Program-made: the position numbers and the translations under genes
In this document: positions 8,386-16,630 of the stretch, piece after piece
Layout: the number at the start of each line of letters is the position of its first letter
Position numbering within the stretch: the first letter of the stretch is position 1
Source of the DNA: CAZWAP01 sp964632005
GTDB taxonomy: Bacteria; Planctomycetota; Phycisphaerae; Sedimentisphaerales; Anaerobacaceae
DNA length: 32,619 bases
Direction: 5' to 3'
Assembly (NCBI GenBank): GCA_964632005.1
Contig: CAZWAP010000024.1
Coordinates: forward strand, 1 to 32,619
The notes under the pieces: generated by a model
Seen by the model: only the letters and a program-made list of their open reading frames with translations
Told to the model about the DNA's origin: nothing
Database searches by the model: none

Positions 8386-8808
8386 ATGGATGAGGACCGC
8401 AAAAAAATCGTTATGATCGGTGTTATTGTCGTGTGCCTGGCTGCAGCGGTCGGGATAACGTTCTGGCAGAGAAGCGGCAGTAGTGGACCGGGTTTTTCGG
8501 ATGACGAGAAGGTCTGGATCAAGTGCAACAATCCTGACTGCGGGGCCGAATACCAGATGGGCAAAAAGTCTTATTTCGAGGCAATCGAGAAGAATTTCGA
8601 CCCCGATGCAGAAACAGCGCCGCCGTTAAAGTGTGAGAAGTGTGGTAAGCTGAGCGCTTACAGGGCGCTGAAATGCCCCTATTGCGGGACGGTTTTTATC
8701 CGAGGCATAATGGGCCAGAACGATCTTCCGGACAGGTGCCCTAAGTGCCGGCGAAGCGAGACGGAGGAAATCCGCAAGGAGCGACTGCGCAGTCGCGGTG
8801 GTGGATAG
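8386..8808 (+). CDS. Membrane-anchored zinc-ribbon protein, function unknown
   Basis: A 140-residue protein that I do not recognise as a named family. Residues about 8-27 form one N-terminal transmembrane helix after a charged start (MDEDRKK). The rest is soluble and carries four cysteine pairs: CNNPDC (47, 52), CEKC (83, 86), CPYC (97, 100) and CPKC (118, 121). These suggest two zinc ribbons, probably 47/52 with 83/86 and 97/100 with 118/121. The C-terminus is strongly basic. The ATG at 8386 has GGGAG (8373-8377) at good spacing, whereas an upstream in-frame ATG (8371) has none. The gene has its own predicted promoter and is convergent with the M48 protease gene 22 bp away. A structural or assembly role is possible but not shown. 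Confidence 0.75.
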   Translation: MDEDRKKIVMIGVIVVCLAAAVGITFWQRSGSSGPGFSDDEKVWIKCNNPDCGAEYQMGKKSYFEAIEKNFDPDAETAPPLKCEKCGKLSAYRALKCPYCGTVFIRGIMGQNDLPDRCPKCRRSETEEIRKERLRSRGGG

Positions 8809-8830
8809 GCCTGGCGCACACCGCCTGCAA

Positions 8831-9643
8831 TCAACCACGATTGCTCAAGCGGGCTAGGACAGCGGAATGGTAGCGGTCTCGGCCGATGATAGCTGCCCCC
8901 GTGAGGTTATAGTTCTTTGCCCGGATTCTGCGTTGCAGATATGCGATGCGGTTTTCAGGTGAGGGATGGGTGGAGAGGAACTCCGGAGGCCTGGCTCGGC
9001 TGGTGTTGAGAAGCATTTGCAATGCCTCGACCATCGCATAGGGGTTGTAGCCGGCGGCCACCAGGTAGTCCAGACCGGCGAGGTCGGCTTCGCGTTCGTC
9101 CTGCCTGCTGAATCTCAGCGTGATTATCTGGCCTGCCAGTTGCGCAACGGTGAGCACGCGCGGGGAGGTGCTTTTGGAGGTAGTGGCGGAAAGCAGCAGG
9201 TCCAATCCGATTTGCCTGCTCATAGCGTTGCCGACGTCCCTGGCAACGACGTGGGCGATTTCATGGGCCAGTATGCCGGCCAGTTCGGCCTCGCTTTGCA
9301 GGTTTTCGAGCATTCCCCTTGTGACGTAGATATGGCCGCCGGGTAGCGCCAGGGCGTTGATGGACTTGTGCTGGACGGCAAGAAAGTGGAATTTGAGGTC
9401 CGGCCGGTGGCTGACTTGTACAATGCTACGGCCCACGCGGTCGATATAGCTTTGTATGAGGGGGTCGGGTATTCTGCCGCCCATTTGCTTTTCGATTTCA
9501 GGGGCGTATTTCCTTCCCAGCTCGATTTCTTGCTTCTCGGAGATGAGCATAAGCTCGTTTTTGCCGGTAAACGGATTCGTTGCGCAGGCCAGGCAGGCCG
9601 TGCAGACAATCAACAACGCCAGCAGCAAACGCTTCCGAACCAT
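8831..9643 (-). CDS. M48 family zinc metalloprotease, lipoprotein (BepA/LoiP-like)
   Basis: A protein of 270 residues with an N-terminal hydrophobic signal and a lipobox-like CLAC (Cys20), so probably anchored in the periplasm. The NPFTGKNELMLISEKQEIELG stretch that opens periplasmic M48 lipoproteins is followed by zinc-binding HEIAH (127-131) and the third ligand in the DEREADLAGLDYL helix, with the usual C-terminal THPSPENRIAYL. E. coli relatives (BepA, LoiP) degrade misfolded outer-membrane proteins. Without the TPR domain of BepA this is closer to LoiP in size. The gene is divergent from the rnf cluster. Upstream -10 TATAAT (9688-9693, minus strand) has no good -35 partner. Confidence 0.93.
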   Translation of the reverse strand: MVRKRLLLALLIVCTACLACATNPFTGKNELMLISEKQEIELGRKYAPEIEKQMGGRIPDPLIQSYIDRVGRSIVQVSHRPDLKFHFLAVQHKSINALALPGGHIYVTRGMLENLQSEAELAGILAHEIAHVVARDVGNAMSRQIGLDLLLSATTSKSTSPRVLTVAQLAGQIITLRFSRQDEREADLAGLDYLVAAGYNPYAMVEALQMLLNTSRARPPEFLSTHPSPENRIAYLQRRIRAKNYNLTGAAIIGRDRYHSAVLARLSNRG

Positions 9644-9665
9644 AGCAACTCGTCAAAAAATTGGT

Positions 9666-9695
9666 TTGAAAATTTCCGGTGATGTGTATTATAAA
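9666..9695 (+). promoter_or_regulatory. Promoter of the rnf cluster
   Basis: TTGAAA (9666-9671), an 18-bp spacer and TATAAA (9690-9695) match the sigma70 consensus at five of six bases each. The predicted start near 9702 lies 26 nt before the ATG at 9728. The -10 region also reads TATAAT on the minus strand (9688-9693) towards the M48 gene, so the two divergent transcripts may share it. Confidence 0.6.
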
Positions 9696-9727
9696 GTTTT
9701 ACCGGTCGGGCGTGGTAGTTGAAAATT

Positions 9728-10021
9728 ATGGCAGATCGAGAACATTGCGAACGGTGTGGACAAAGCCATACTTGCGGGGGAATCTACGAGGAGCTGGGTA
9801 GTTCTCAATCACCTTGCGTTACACGCGGGGTTGTTGTGGCTCTTTTGGTGCCTGTCTTGTTGTTTGTGGTCTCCGTAGCCGCTGTGGAGGGGGTTCTTCA
9901 GGAGGTGATACGCCATCACGGTCTGCGGGCGGCGGCGGGTGTGGCCGCAGGTGTGTTGGTGACGCGCGGATGGGTGCTGGCGGTGAGGACCGCGTCCAAG
10001 CTAACCGGGCGAAGGGATTGA
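9728..10021 (+). CDS. Small RseC-like membrane protein heading the rnf cluster
   Basis: A protein of 97 residues with a cysteine cluster C7-x2-C10-x5-C16-G and another Cys at 30, then two hydrophobic helices (about 34-56 and 69-90) and a basic C-terminus. The C-x2-C-x5-C-G pattern and the two helices resemble RseC, a protein linked to Rnf in the SoxR-reducing system, but the N-terminal beta domain of RseC is missing. It ends 19 bp before rnfC and follows the predicted cluster promoter, so it is probably co-transcribed with rnf. Its position suggests a role in Rnf assembly or electron transfer. The ATG at 9728 is preferred over a TTG at 9719. Neither has a clear Shine-Dalgarno. The RseC link is a motif resemblance only. 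Confidence 0.7.
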   Translation: MADREHCERCGQSHTCGGIYEELGSSQSPCVTRGVVVALLVPVLLFVVSVAAVEGVLQEVIRHHGLRAAAGVAAGVLVTRGWVLAVRTASKLTGRRD

Positions 10022-10040
10022 CAACGATGATTCTCCGGAG

Positions 10041-11414
10041 ATGGATCTTGGGGTAAAGGTGAGAGGCAGTTTTCGCGGCGGCGTTCATCCGCCTGAGAAA
10101 AAGGCCCTGACAAGCGAACGGCAGATAGAGGCTGGCCCTGCGGTAAAGCGGGTGGCGGTGACGCTGAGCCAGCACATCGGAGCTGCGTGTAAGCCGCTGG
10201 TGGAGAAAGGCCAGAAGGTCGAGGCGGGCCAGAAGATCGGGGACAGCGATGCGTTCGTCTCGGCTCCAGTACATTCACCGTTGACAGGCAAGGTCAAGGA
10301 GGTAGGGCTTTGTTCGCACGCGTTGCTGGGCCGTGCGGAGGCGGTTGTGATAGACGCGGAGGAACAATCGGGGCCGAGGTTGCCTGTGTGGCAGCTCGGC
10401 AGGGATTTTGACGAGCGGGCTTATACATCCGAGCAGATATGTCAGGCCGTCCGGCAGGCAGGTATTGTGGGGATGGGGGGGGCGGGCTTTCCGACGCGCG
10501 TGAAGATAGAGCCGAACCCGCGGCTGCCGAAGGATACGATGATCATCAATGGTTGCGAGTGCGAGCCGTATATTACTTGCGACTATAGGCTGATGTTAGA
10601 GCGGACGGACCAGGTCATCGCGGGTATGAAGCTCGCCCGCGCAGCATCGGGATGTTCGCGGGTTCTTGTCGCGATCGAGGACAACAAGCCGCTGGCCATA
10701 CAGGCTATGCGGGCAGCCCTGGCCAGCTCGACGCGGTGCGAGGGAATCGATGTGGTCGTGGTGAAGACGAAGTACCCGCAGGGCGGCGAGAGACAGTTGA
10801 TAAACGCCGTATTGAAAAAACAGGTTCCGACGGGGGGTATCCCGCCGATGATAGGCGTGTTGGTGTTGAACGTTGCTACGACGGCGGCGATAGCGGATGC
10901 AGTGATAAACGCCCGACCTCTGACGCACCGGGTGGTGACCGTGACCGGCGAGGCGATAGCACGACCGGGAAACTATTATGTGGCGATAGGGACGCCGGTA
11001 AAGGACCTGATAGAGTTTTGTGGGGGGGTGACGAAGAAATCGGCAAAGGTTGTGCTCGGCGGGCCGATGATGGGGCTGGCAATAGCAGATCTGGAGACGC
11101 CGATTACGAAGACGACCGGGGCGGTGACCGTATTGACGGGCGAGCAAATAGGCAGGGCGAAGTTCAAGGGCAGGCAGACCGCGTGTATACGGTGCGGCCG
11201 TTGTCTGGAGGTATGCCCGGAGAACCTGAACCCGACGAGGATTGCGCACGCGGTCAAGAACAATCTGCTGGATCTGGCCGAGAGCTATTACCTAAATGCG
11301 TGCATCGAGTGTGGGTGCTGCAGCTATGTTTGCCCAGCCAATATAGAGATTACAGGATATATCAAGACGGGTAAGATTTTTCTGGCCAGGCAGAGGAAGA
11401 AAATGCCACAGTGA
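10041..11414 (+). CDS. rnfC: Electron transport complex subunit RnfC
   Basis: RnfC is the peripheral NADH/FMN and iron-sulfur subunit of the ferredoxin:NAD+ oxidoreductase Rnf. The 457-residue protein has the N-terminal FRGGVHPPEKKALT block and a lipoyl-like barrel segment (SAPVHSPLTGKV). The Nqo1-like flavin/NADH domain follows, with GMGGAGFPTRVK (145-155) and NGCECEPYITCDYRLM (170-185). Two [4Fe-4S] motifs come next: C382-C385-C388-C392 and C421-C424-C427-C431. It lacks the long C-terminal extension of some proteobacterial RnfC. The ATG at 10041 is kept, although an in-frame GTG (10059) lies close. rnfD follows after 81 bp. Confidence 0.97.
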   Translation: MDLGVKVRGSFRGGVHPPEKKALTSERQIEAGPAVKRVAVTLSQHIGAACKPLVEKGQKVEAGQKIGDSDAFVSAPVHSPLTGKVKEVGLCSHALLGRAEAVVIDAEEQSGPRLPVWQLGRDFDERAYTSEQICQAVRQAGIVGMGGAGFPTRVKIEPNPRLPKDTMIINGCECEPYITCDYRLMLERTDQVIAGMKLARAASGCSRVLVAIEDNKPLAIQAMRAALASSTRCEGIDVVVVKTKYPQGGERQLINAVLKKQVPTGGIPPMIGVLVLNVATTAAIADAVINARPLTHRVVTVTGEAIARPGNYYVAIGTPVKDLIEFCGGVTKKSAKVVLGGPMMGLAIADLETPITKTTGAVTVLTGEQIGRAKFKGRQTACIRCGRCLEVCPENLNPTRIAHAVKNNLLDLAESYYLNACIECGCCSYVCPANIEITGYIKTGKIFLARQRKKMPQ

Positions 11415-11495
11415 CAGAGCAGACCAGTAGATGGCTTTTCGGACGGGTGGTAACGTCGGTTAGGCACGGGACCCGTCAGATGAGGGACGTGGCAG

Positions 11496-12557
11496 ATGCT
11501 TAGAGATATAAAGGTGTCTTTTTCGCCGCATATCAGCGGGCCTCTCTCCACGCGGCGCGTGATGGTGGATGTGGTCATCGGGCTTATTCCCGCGATGGCG
11601 GCGGCGGGCTATTATTTTAGAGGGCATGCGTTAATCTTGATCTGTACGTGTGTAGTCGGGTGCGTGGCAACGGAGTGGGTGTGCAACGTAATTCGGAAAA
11701 AGCCGAATTCGCTGGGCGATTTCAGCGCGGTGGTCACCGGTATTATCCTGGCGCTGTCCCTTCCTCCGGGGCTTCCGGTCTGGATGGCGGTTATAGGGAG
11801 CGTTTTTTGCATAGCGGTGGGCAAGATGGCGTTCGGTGGGCTCGGGGCGAACATTTTTAATCCCGCTATGGTCGGCAGAACGTTCTTGACGGTTTCGTTC
11901 GGTGTTTTGATGACGACCTGGACGGCGCCAGTTACGGTTGATGCCCGGATGCCAAAGATATGCGCCGAGAATATCGAGGACGTCCGCGCCCAGGCAACAC
12001 CGCTGGCCTGGAGCAAGATGGCCATCAAGAACGAGCTTGGAGCCGACCTGTACGCGCAGCAGAACTTCGGGTCTACCATAACCGGACAGGTCGGTGGGTC
12101 GTTAGGCGAGACCAGCGCGATAGCCTTGCTCATAGGCGGCTTTTACCTGCTTATTCGCAGGACCATCAGCGTGCATATCCCCCTGGCGGTTTTGCTTTCG
12201 GCATTCGTTTTCGCTGCGGTTCCATACGTGCTGGACTCGGAGCTTCACTTCGAGCCGAGGTTAGCGATAATCCATTCCGGAAGGTATGTCCAGCCGTTCT
12301 ACCACATAACCAGCGGGGCGCTGCTGCTGTGCGCCTTCTTTATCGCGACCGACCCGGTGACCGCGCCTCTGACCCGACGGGGGATGTGGGCCTTCGGCAT
12401 CGGAGTGGGCACTCTGACGATGCTGATACGAATTGTCGGGGAGTATCCAGAGGGGGTGATGTTTTCGGTTCTCCTGATGAACGCCGCCACCCCGCTAATT
12501 GACAGGTTGTGCAAGCGGGTTCCTGCTGGTGGTGAACCTGGAACCGGAGGACTTTGA
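11496..12557 (+). CDS. rnfD: Electron transport complex subunit RnfD
   Basis: An integral membrane subunit of 353 residues, homologous to NqrB. It has about ten hydrophobic segments, the conserved GANIFNPAMVGRTFL (117-131) and a periplasmic AQATPLAW segment, in which Thr168 is the expected site of covalent FMN attachment by ApbE. The residues before the Thr (A-Q-A-T) differ from the common S-G-A-T but keep the ATPLA core. A second conserved block near the C-terminus reads FIATDPVTAPLTRRG. GAGGGACGT precedes the ATG. It lies between rnfC and rnfG on the same strand. Confidence 0.96.
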   Translation: MLRDIKVSFSPHISGPLSTRRVMVDVVIGLIPAMAAAGYYFRGHALILICTCVVGCVATEWVCNVIRKKPNSLGDFSAVVTGIILALSLPPGLPVWMAVIGSVFCIAVGKMAFGGLGANIFNPAMVGRTFLTVSFGVLMTTWTAPVTVDARMPKICAENIEDVRAQATPLAWSKMAIKNELGADLYAQQNFGSTITGQVGGSLGETSAIALLIGGFYLLIRRTISVHIPLAVLLSAFVFAAVPYVLDSELHFEPRLAIIHSGRYVQPFYHITSGALLLCAFFIATDPVTAPLTRRGMWAFGIGVGTLTMLIRIVGEYPEGVMFSVLLMNAATPLIDRLCKRVPAGGEPGTGGL

Positions 12558-12596
12558 CGCAGGGTATGAACAGACAGTGTTAAGAGAGTTTCTGCA

Positions 12597-13217
12597 ATGT
12601 TCAGGCTAAGGCACTTTCTTGAGCAAAGCTGGCTGCTGATTGTTTCGGCGTTTTGTTTCGGACTTCTGCTGGCGGCGACGGAGTATGCCCTTGCGCCCAC
12701 GATCAGACAGAACCGGATAGACAAGTTGAATCGGCTGGCCAAGGGTTTGCTGCCGGAGGCCGAGCATTTCCTCGAGGTGGCCGGGAAGATCGAGATTGAA
12801 GGACGCAGAGGCAGGAAGGAGCAAATCACCGTCTACAAGGCGATAGCGGACGCAGATAAGTGCGTCGGCTGGAGCTTTACGGTGGGTGGCTCGGGGTTTG
12901 AGGACCGGATCGAGCTGGTGGTGGCGGTCGATGCGGCCTTTGAGAAGTTAGCCGGTTACGATGTCTTGGTCAGCAACGAGACGCCGGGCTTCGGCGATCA
13001 GATCAAGCACGATTACTACCGGAGCCAGTTCAAAGGTGCCCCGGTGGGACGGTTGGAGCTGAAGACGACGGGGGATGCGAGTAAGATTGATTCGGAGATC
13101 ATTGCGATAAGCGGAGCGACGATAAGCAGCGAGGCGGTGGTTGAGATATTGAATGACTCAGTGGTGCAGATCAAAGAGCGGCTGATAAAGCAAGGGTTGA
13201 TCGGCAATGGCGGGTGA
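12597..13217 (+). CDS. rnfG: Electron transport complex subunit RnfG
   Basis: RnfG is the periplasm-facing flavoprotein of Rnf. The 206-residue protein has one N-terminal transmembrane helix (about 11-30) and an FMN-binding domain with NETPGFGDQI (127-136) and SGATISSEAV (172-181), where Thr175 is the flavinylation site modified by ApbE. It overlaps the start of rnfE by 11 bp, which suggests translational coupling. The N-terminal half is short compared with NqrC. All expected motifs are intact. Confidence 0.95.
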   Translation: MFRLRHFLEQSWLLIVSAFCFGLLLAATEYALAPTIRQNRIDKLNRLAKGLLPEAEHFLEVAGKIEIEGRRGRKEQITVYKAIADADKCVGWSFTVGGSGFEDRIELVVAVDAAFEKLAGYDVLVSNETPGFGDQIKHDYYRSQFKGAPVGRLELKTTGDASKIDSEIIAISGATISSEAVVEILNDSVVQIKERLIKQGLIGNGG

Positions 13218-13848
13218 AGCTCAGACAAGGGGCGCTGTGTACAAGGATACGCTTTTGGCCGGGTTGTGGCGTGAGAATCCGGTGTTTAGGCTGATGCTGG
13301 GGATGTGCCCGACTCTGGCGGTGACCGCAGCGGTCAAGCCGGCGTTCACGATGGGTTGCTGCGTGATATTCGTGCTTTTGTGCAGCAATATCATCGTGAG
13401 CTTGATGCGGAATCTGCTCAGGCCGCACCTGCGGATATTGATGTTTACGCTGACAATATCGACGTTTGTGACGATTGCGGACCTGTTTCTGCGGGCGTAC
13501 GTTCCGCAGATGAGCGAGGTGCTCGGGCCGTACGTACCGCTGATAATCGTAAACTGTATCATTATCTGCCGCGCCGAGGCGTGTGCGAGCAAGAACGACG
13601 TGGTGGTCAGTATTATCGACGCTGTTGCGATGGGGGCGGGCTTTACGGGGACGCTCTGCGCACTGGCGGCCGTCCGGGAGTTGCTTTCGACGGGGGCGAT
13701 ATTCGAGTTGCGGGTGATGCCGGAGGCGTTTGTGCCGTGGGCGGCGATGAGTATGCCGGTGGGGGCGTTTCTGACTCTGGGATTGATGCTGGGCCTGGTA
13801 AACCTCGCCAGCAGGATGAAGGAGCGAAGTTCGTCTCGTGAAGTTTAA
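13207..13848 (+). CDS. rnfE: Electron transport complex subunit RnfE
   Basis: A 213-residue membrane protein of the RnfA/RnfE (NqrD/NqrE) family, with six predicted transmembrane segments. It has the typical GLWRENPVFRLMLGMCPTLAVT start, in which the Cys contributes to the intramembrane iron-sulfur centre, and a second conserved Cys in VPLIIVNCIIICRAEA. The A and E paralogues each provide one such pair. It overlaps rnfG and is followed by a 121-bp gap before rnfA, where only a very short ORF (13920) is visible. Confidence 0.95.
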   Translation: MAGEAQTRGAVYKDTLLAGLWRENPVFRLMLGMCPTLAVTAAVKPAFTMGCCVIFVLLCSNIIVSLMRNLLRPHLRILMFTLTISTFVTIADLFLRAYVPQMSEVLGPYVPLIIVNCIIICRAEACASKNDVVVSIIDAVAMGAGFTGTLCALAAVRELLSTGAIFELRVMPEAFVPWAAMSMPVGAFLTLGLMLGLVNLASRMKERSSSREV

Positions 13849-13969
13849 CAGTGAGAACCTGCTTTTGGTGTTCGAGACCGGAGACCGGCCCCGGTTCAAG
13901 GGACTCGGCGGACGAAGAAATGAACCGCGAAAGGCTTCTCGGCGGATGTGAAAAGCGAGGCTGGTAGCG

Positions 13970-14560
13970 ATGGATACGCTTAGCGAGCTGATTCTGGCGT
14001 TTATATCGATAGTGATCATCAATAACCTGGTTTTCACGAAGTTCCTGGGGATATGCCCGTACCTGGGCGTCTCCGGCAGGATTGATATGGCTTTCGGAAT
14101 GGGTATGGCGGTCACATTTGTGGTGACGCTGAGCGGAACGCTGACGTATATGATCAATAACTGGGTGCTTATGCGCTACGGTCTAGAGGTGGCGCGGTAC
14201 GTTTGCTTTATATTAGTGATTGCGGGGGCCGTTCAGCTTGTGGAGATGTACGTGCGGAAGTTCTTCCCGACGCTGTACGAGAGCTTCGGGATATTCCTTC
14301 CGCTGATCACGACAAACTGCGCGATATTAGGGCTATGCCTGTTCCTGGATCTTTGGGGCGTAAGCAGCATTGTGGATGCGGTGGTTCGCAGCTTCGGAGC
14401 AGGGATCGGCTTTACAATGGCGATATGCATAATGGCGGGGATCCGGGAGAACCTGAAGATGGCTGATGTGCCGGAATGCTTGAAGGGGGCGCCTATTACG
14501 CTGATAACGGCGGGGCTGCTTGCGATGGCGTTTATGGGTTTTGCAGGAATGATAAGATGA
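13970..14560 (+). CDS. rnfA: Electron transport complex subunit RnfA
   Basis: A 196-residue, six-helix membrane subunit, the paralogue of RnfE with inverted topology. Conserved blocks are NNLVFTKFLGICPYLGVSG, with its Cys in the half-helix, and LPLITTNCAILGLCLF, with the second Cys. Together with RnfE it forms the ion-translocating core and binds the membrane iron-sulfur centre. It sits in order between rnfE and rnfB. The 121-bp gap before it is longer than the others in the cluster, so extra control or a processing site cannot be excluded. Confidence 0.97.
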   Translation: MDTLSELILAFISIVIINNLVFTKFLGICPYLGVSGRIDMAFGMGMAVTFVVTLSGTLTYMINNWVLMRYGLEVARYVCFILVIAGAVQLVEMYVRKFFPTLYESFGIFLPLITTNCAILGLCLFLDLWGVSSIVDAVVRSFGAGIGFTMAICIMAGIRENLKMADVPECLKGAPITLITAGLLAMAFMGFAGMIR

Positions 14561-14611
14561 GTCGATGAGGTATTTATTTGCCCGCTGGGCAAAGAGCGGG
14601 TTCGGAAGAAG

Positions 14612-15490
14612 ATGGTCTTGGCTGGTATTTATGAGCTGTGGAGGCATGCGTGGCCGGCCGGGGTGACGATGCTCGGTCTGGGCGCGGGGTTTGCCGTGGT
14701 GCTGTTGATTGCGAGCGAGAAGCTCAAAGTGGCTGTCGATCCGAAGATCGAGCAGATTCACGCGGCCCTGCCGAACCTCGACTGTGGGGCGTGCGGGTTT
14801 GCCGGGTGCAGCCAGTATGCAAAGGCGGTAAAGGACGACCCGGAGTTGTTAGGCAAGTGTGCACCGGGAGGGGCCGAGGTGCTGGGAAGGATTGCCGAGA
14901 TACTGAACCTGCAGGTCAGCGATTCGGGTCCTGCCAAGAGGCCGGTGGTGCACTGCCGCGCGAAGAGGCAGCAGCGTACCTTTTACGCGAAATACGAGGG
15001 AATTCCGAGCTGCACGGCGGCCAATGCGCTGGCCAACGCCCAGGCCTGCAAGTTCGGATGCCTGGGATACGGGGACTGCGTCAGGGCGTGCAAGTTCGAT
15101 GCACTGCGCGTGGTGGATGGACTTGCCACGGTTGATTACGATAAGTGCACGGGGTGCACGGCCTGCTCGAAGGCCTGCCCGCGCGGTTTGATCGAGATGG
15201 TGCCGTTCGGCTATGAGAACATAATGACCGTCGCGTGCAGCAGCCGGGAGACGGGCAGGAACACGCGGACAATGTGCGAGGTCGGCTGTATCGGGTGCGG
15301 TCTGTGCGCCAAGCAGACGGATCAATTCAAGGTGGAGGACAATCTGGCCCGCCTGGATTACAGCAAGTATGAGCCAAACGAGTCGGCTGAGGCCGCGATG
15401 GCCAAGTGTCCCACCGGTGCCATCGTTTACCGCGGCCCCACCGCCCCGCAGCCGCGCCCGCCGAAGGCCAAGGCCGCTGCGAAAGCATAG
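14612..15490 (+). CDS. rnfB: Electron transport complex subunit RnfB
   Basis: RnfB is the ferredoxin-accepting subunit. The 292-residue protein has an N-terminal membrane helix (about 17-35) and the Fe-S domain C58-x2-C61-x4-C66-x16-C83. Further cysteine clusters follow: C146/C150/C156/C160, C179/C182/C185/C189 and C222/C226/C229/C232 plus C266. This gives room for about four [4Fe-4S] clusters. The C-terminus is a short Ala/Lys/Pro-rich tail (about 277-292), probably disordered. GGAAGAAG precedes the ATG. As last gene it gives the order C-D-G-E-A-B known from clostridial rnf clusters rather than B-C-D-G-E-A. Confidence 0.96.
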   Translation: MVLAGIYELWRHAWPAGVTMLGLGAGFAVVLLIASEKLKVAVDPKIEQIHAALPNLDCGACGFAGCSQYAKAVKDDPELLGKCAPGGAEVLGRIAEILNLQVSDSGPAKRPVVHCRAKRQQRTFYAKYEGIPSCTAANALANAQACKFGCLGYGDCVRACKFDALRVVDGLATVDYDKCTGCTACSKACPRGLIEMVPFGYENIMTVACSSRETGRNTRTMCEVGCIGCGLCAKQTDQFKVEDNLARLDYSKYEPNESAEAAMAKCPTGAIVYRGPTAPQPRPPKAKAAAKA

Positions 15491-15531
15491 TCGCCAAGGT
15501 GCAAAGAAAGACAGGATGAGATTGGTGATTC

Positions 15532-15567
15532 TCGCCGTCGCCCTTAAGGGACAGGTGCCGGCGGCGA
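15532..15567. terminator. Possible bidirectional hairpin between rnfB and apbE
   Basis: In the 88-bp gap between two convergent genes, TCGCCG (15532-15537) can pair with CGGCGA (15562-15567), enclosing the palindrome CCCTTAAGGG (15541-15550). There is no T-run on either side, so intrinsic termination is uncertain. Confidence 0.3.
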
Positions 15568-15578
15568 CTAAACGGACT

Positions 15579-16616
15579 TCACTTTATGTATTTATCTGCG
15601 CCGGTGGTTTTTGTGAGCTTGTATTCGGGCGCGGATGAGATAAGGATGGCTTCAATGTGCGGGAGTTTTTCGATAAGGGCGAGGCCTTTTTCGGGGCCGA
15701 GTACGGAGACGGCCGTTGCCAGAGCGTCGGCAGTTGTGGCGTCGGGCGCGATGATGGTAACGCTTGATAGGCCTTCTGCGCTTTTTCCGGTCCTGCGGTC
15801 GAGGATGTGGGATCGCCTTTCGCCGGCAATGATGGCGAATTGCCGATAGTCGCCGCTGGTTGCGACGGCTTCGTTGTGTACTTTGAGCTTGAGCAGCAGG
15901 CCGGAACGCCCGAAGTCGTCGACGTTGGGGTCCTCCAGGCCAACCCTCCAGCTGTCCCTGCCTTCGGGCGGCCGGCCGAAACACCGCAGGTCGCCACCTA
16001 TATCAACAAGTCCGCCGAGCGCGCCGAGCTCTTTCATTGCCTGGATGGCCCTGTCAATGGCATAGCCCTTCGCGATGCCGCCCAGGTCGAGGCTCATTCC
16101 CTCTACGGTGAAGCGGATGGTTTTCTCTTCGTCGTTTAGCACGAGCTTCTCATAGCCTACCTTGGCCTTGGCGTCGGCGATTTGTTCGGGTCTTGGGGCC
16201 TTGCCGGTGTCCCTGGCGACGCGGAAGAGCTTGACGAGCGGCCCGACGGTGACGTCGAATGCTCCGTCGGTCAACTTGCTGAACTCGAGGCTTTTCTGGA
16301 GAACTTCGAAGGTCGATTCGCTCACGCGAACGGGCCGGTCGGATGCGCCGGCGTTGACCTGGCTTATCTCGGAATCTTCCTTGTAGTCGCTCATAAGCTC
16401 ATCGACGGCGTTGATTTCGGTAACAGCGGCGTCGATGCACTTCTCTGCGGTGGACCGGTCCGGTGCAAGGGCGATGATGCGGGCAAAGGTGCCCATTACC
16501 AGAAGTCTGCCGGCATCTGCGCGGACCGGCGGGCGGGGTTGCATAGTCAAGTACAGGCCTGCGGAAACGAGGACAGCGACGGTTACGATAATGATGCTGA
16601 TGGTTCTTGTCTTCAT
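15579..16616 (-). CDS. apbE: FAD:protein FMN transferase ApbE
   Basis: A protein of 345 residues with an N-terminal membrane anchor or signal (about 7-25) and the full ApbE fold. Key segments are MGTFARI, the VDELMSDYKEDSEIS block, FDVTVGPLVKLF, SLDLGGIAKGYAIDRA, GGLVDIGGDLRCFG, and the metal-binding APDATTADALATA near the C-terminus. ApbE moves FMN from FAD onto a Thr in periplasmic domains of RnfD, RnfG and similar proteins. Its position, convergent with rnfB, supports the Rnf subunits as substrates. Its start lies 27 bp from the divergent radical SAM gene. Confidence 0.95.
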   Translation of the reverse strand: MKTRTISIIIVTVAVLVSAGLYLTMQPRPPVRADAGRLLVMGTFARIIALAPDRSTAEKCIDAAVTEINAVDELMSDYKEDSEISQVNAGASDRPVRVSESTFEVLQKSLEFSKLTDGAFDVTVGPLVKLFRVARDTGKAPRPEQIADAKAKVGYEKLVLNDEEKTIRFTVEGMSLDLGGIAKGYAIDRAIQAMKELGALGGLVDIGGDLRCFGRPPEGRDSWRVGLEDPNVDDFGRSGLLLKLKVHNEAVATSGDYRQFAIIAGERRSHILDRRTGKSAEGLSSVTIIAPDATTADALATAVSVLGPEKGLALIEKLPHIEAILISSAPEYKLTKTTGADKYIK

Positions 16617-16630
16617 AGCGCTCGTTGAGG

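Noticed and set aside
7224..8564. Minus-strand ORF of 446 codons opposite the Gfo/Idh/MocA-type gene
   Set aside because: Its composition (Pro/Arg/His-rich) is that of a shadow frame, and the plus strand has clear family motifs.
13849..13969. Short ORF of 15 codons between rnfE and rnfA
   Set aside because: Too short, without a good ribosome site or any recognisable content.
13171..14157. Minus-strand ORF of 328 codons opposite rnfE and the start of rnfA
   Set aside because: The opposite strand encodes two conserved Rnf membrane subunits, and the translation is low in complexity (Arg/His/Pro-rich).
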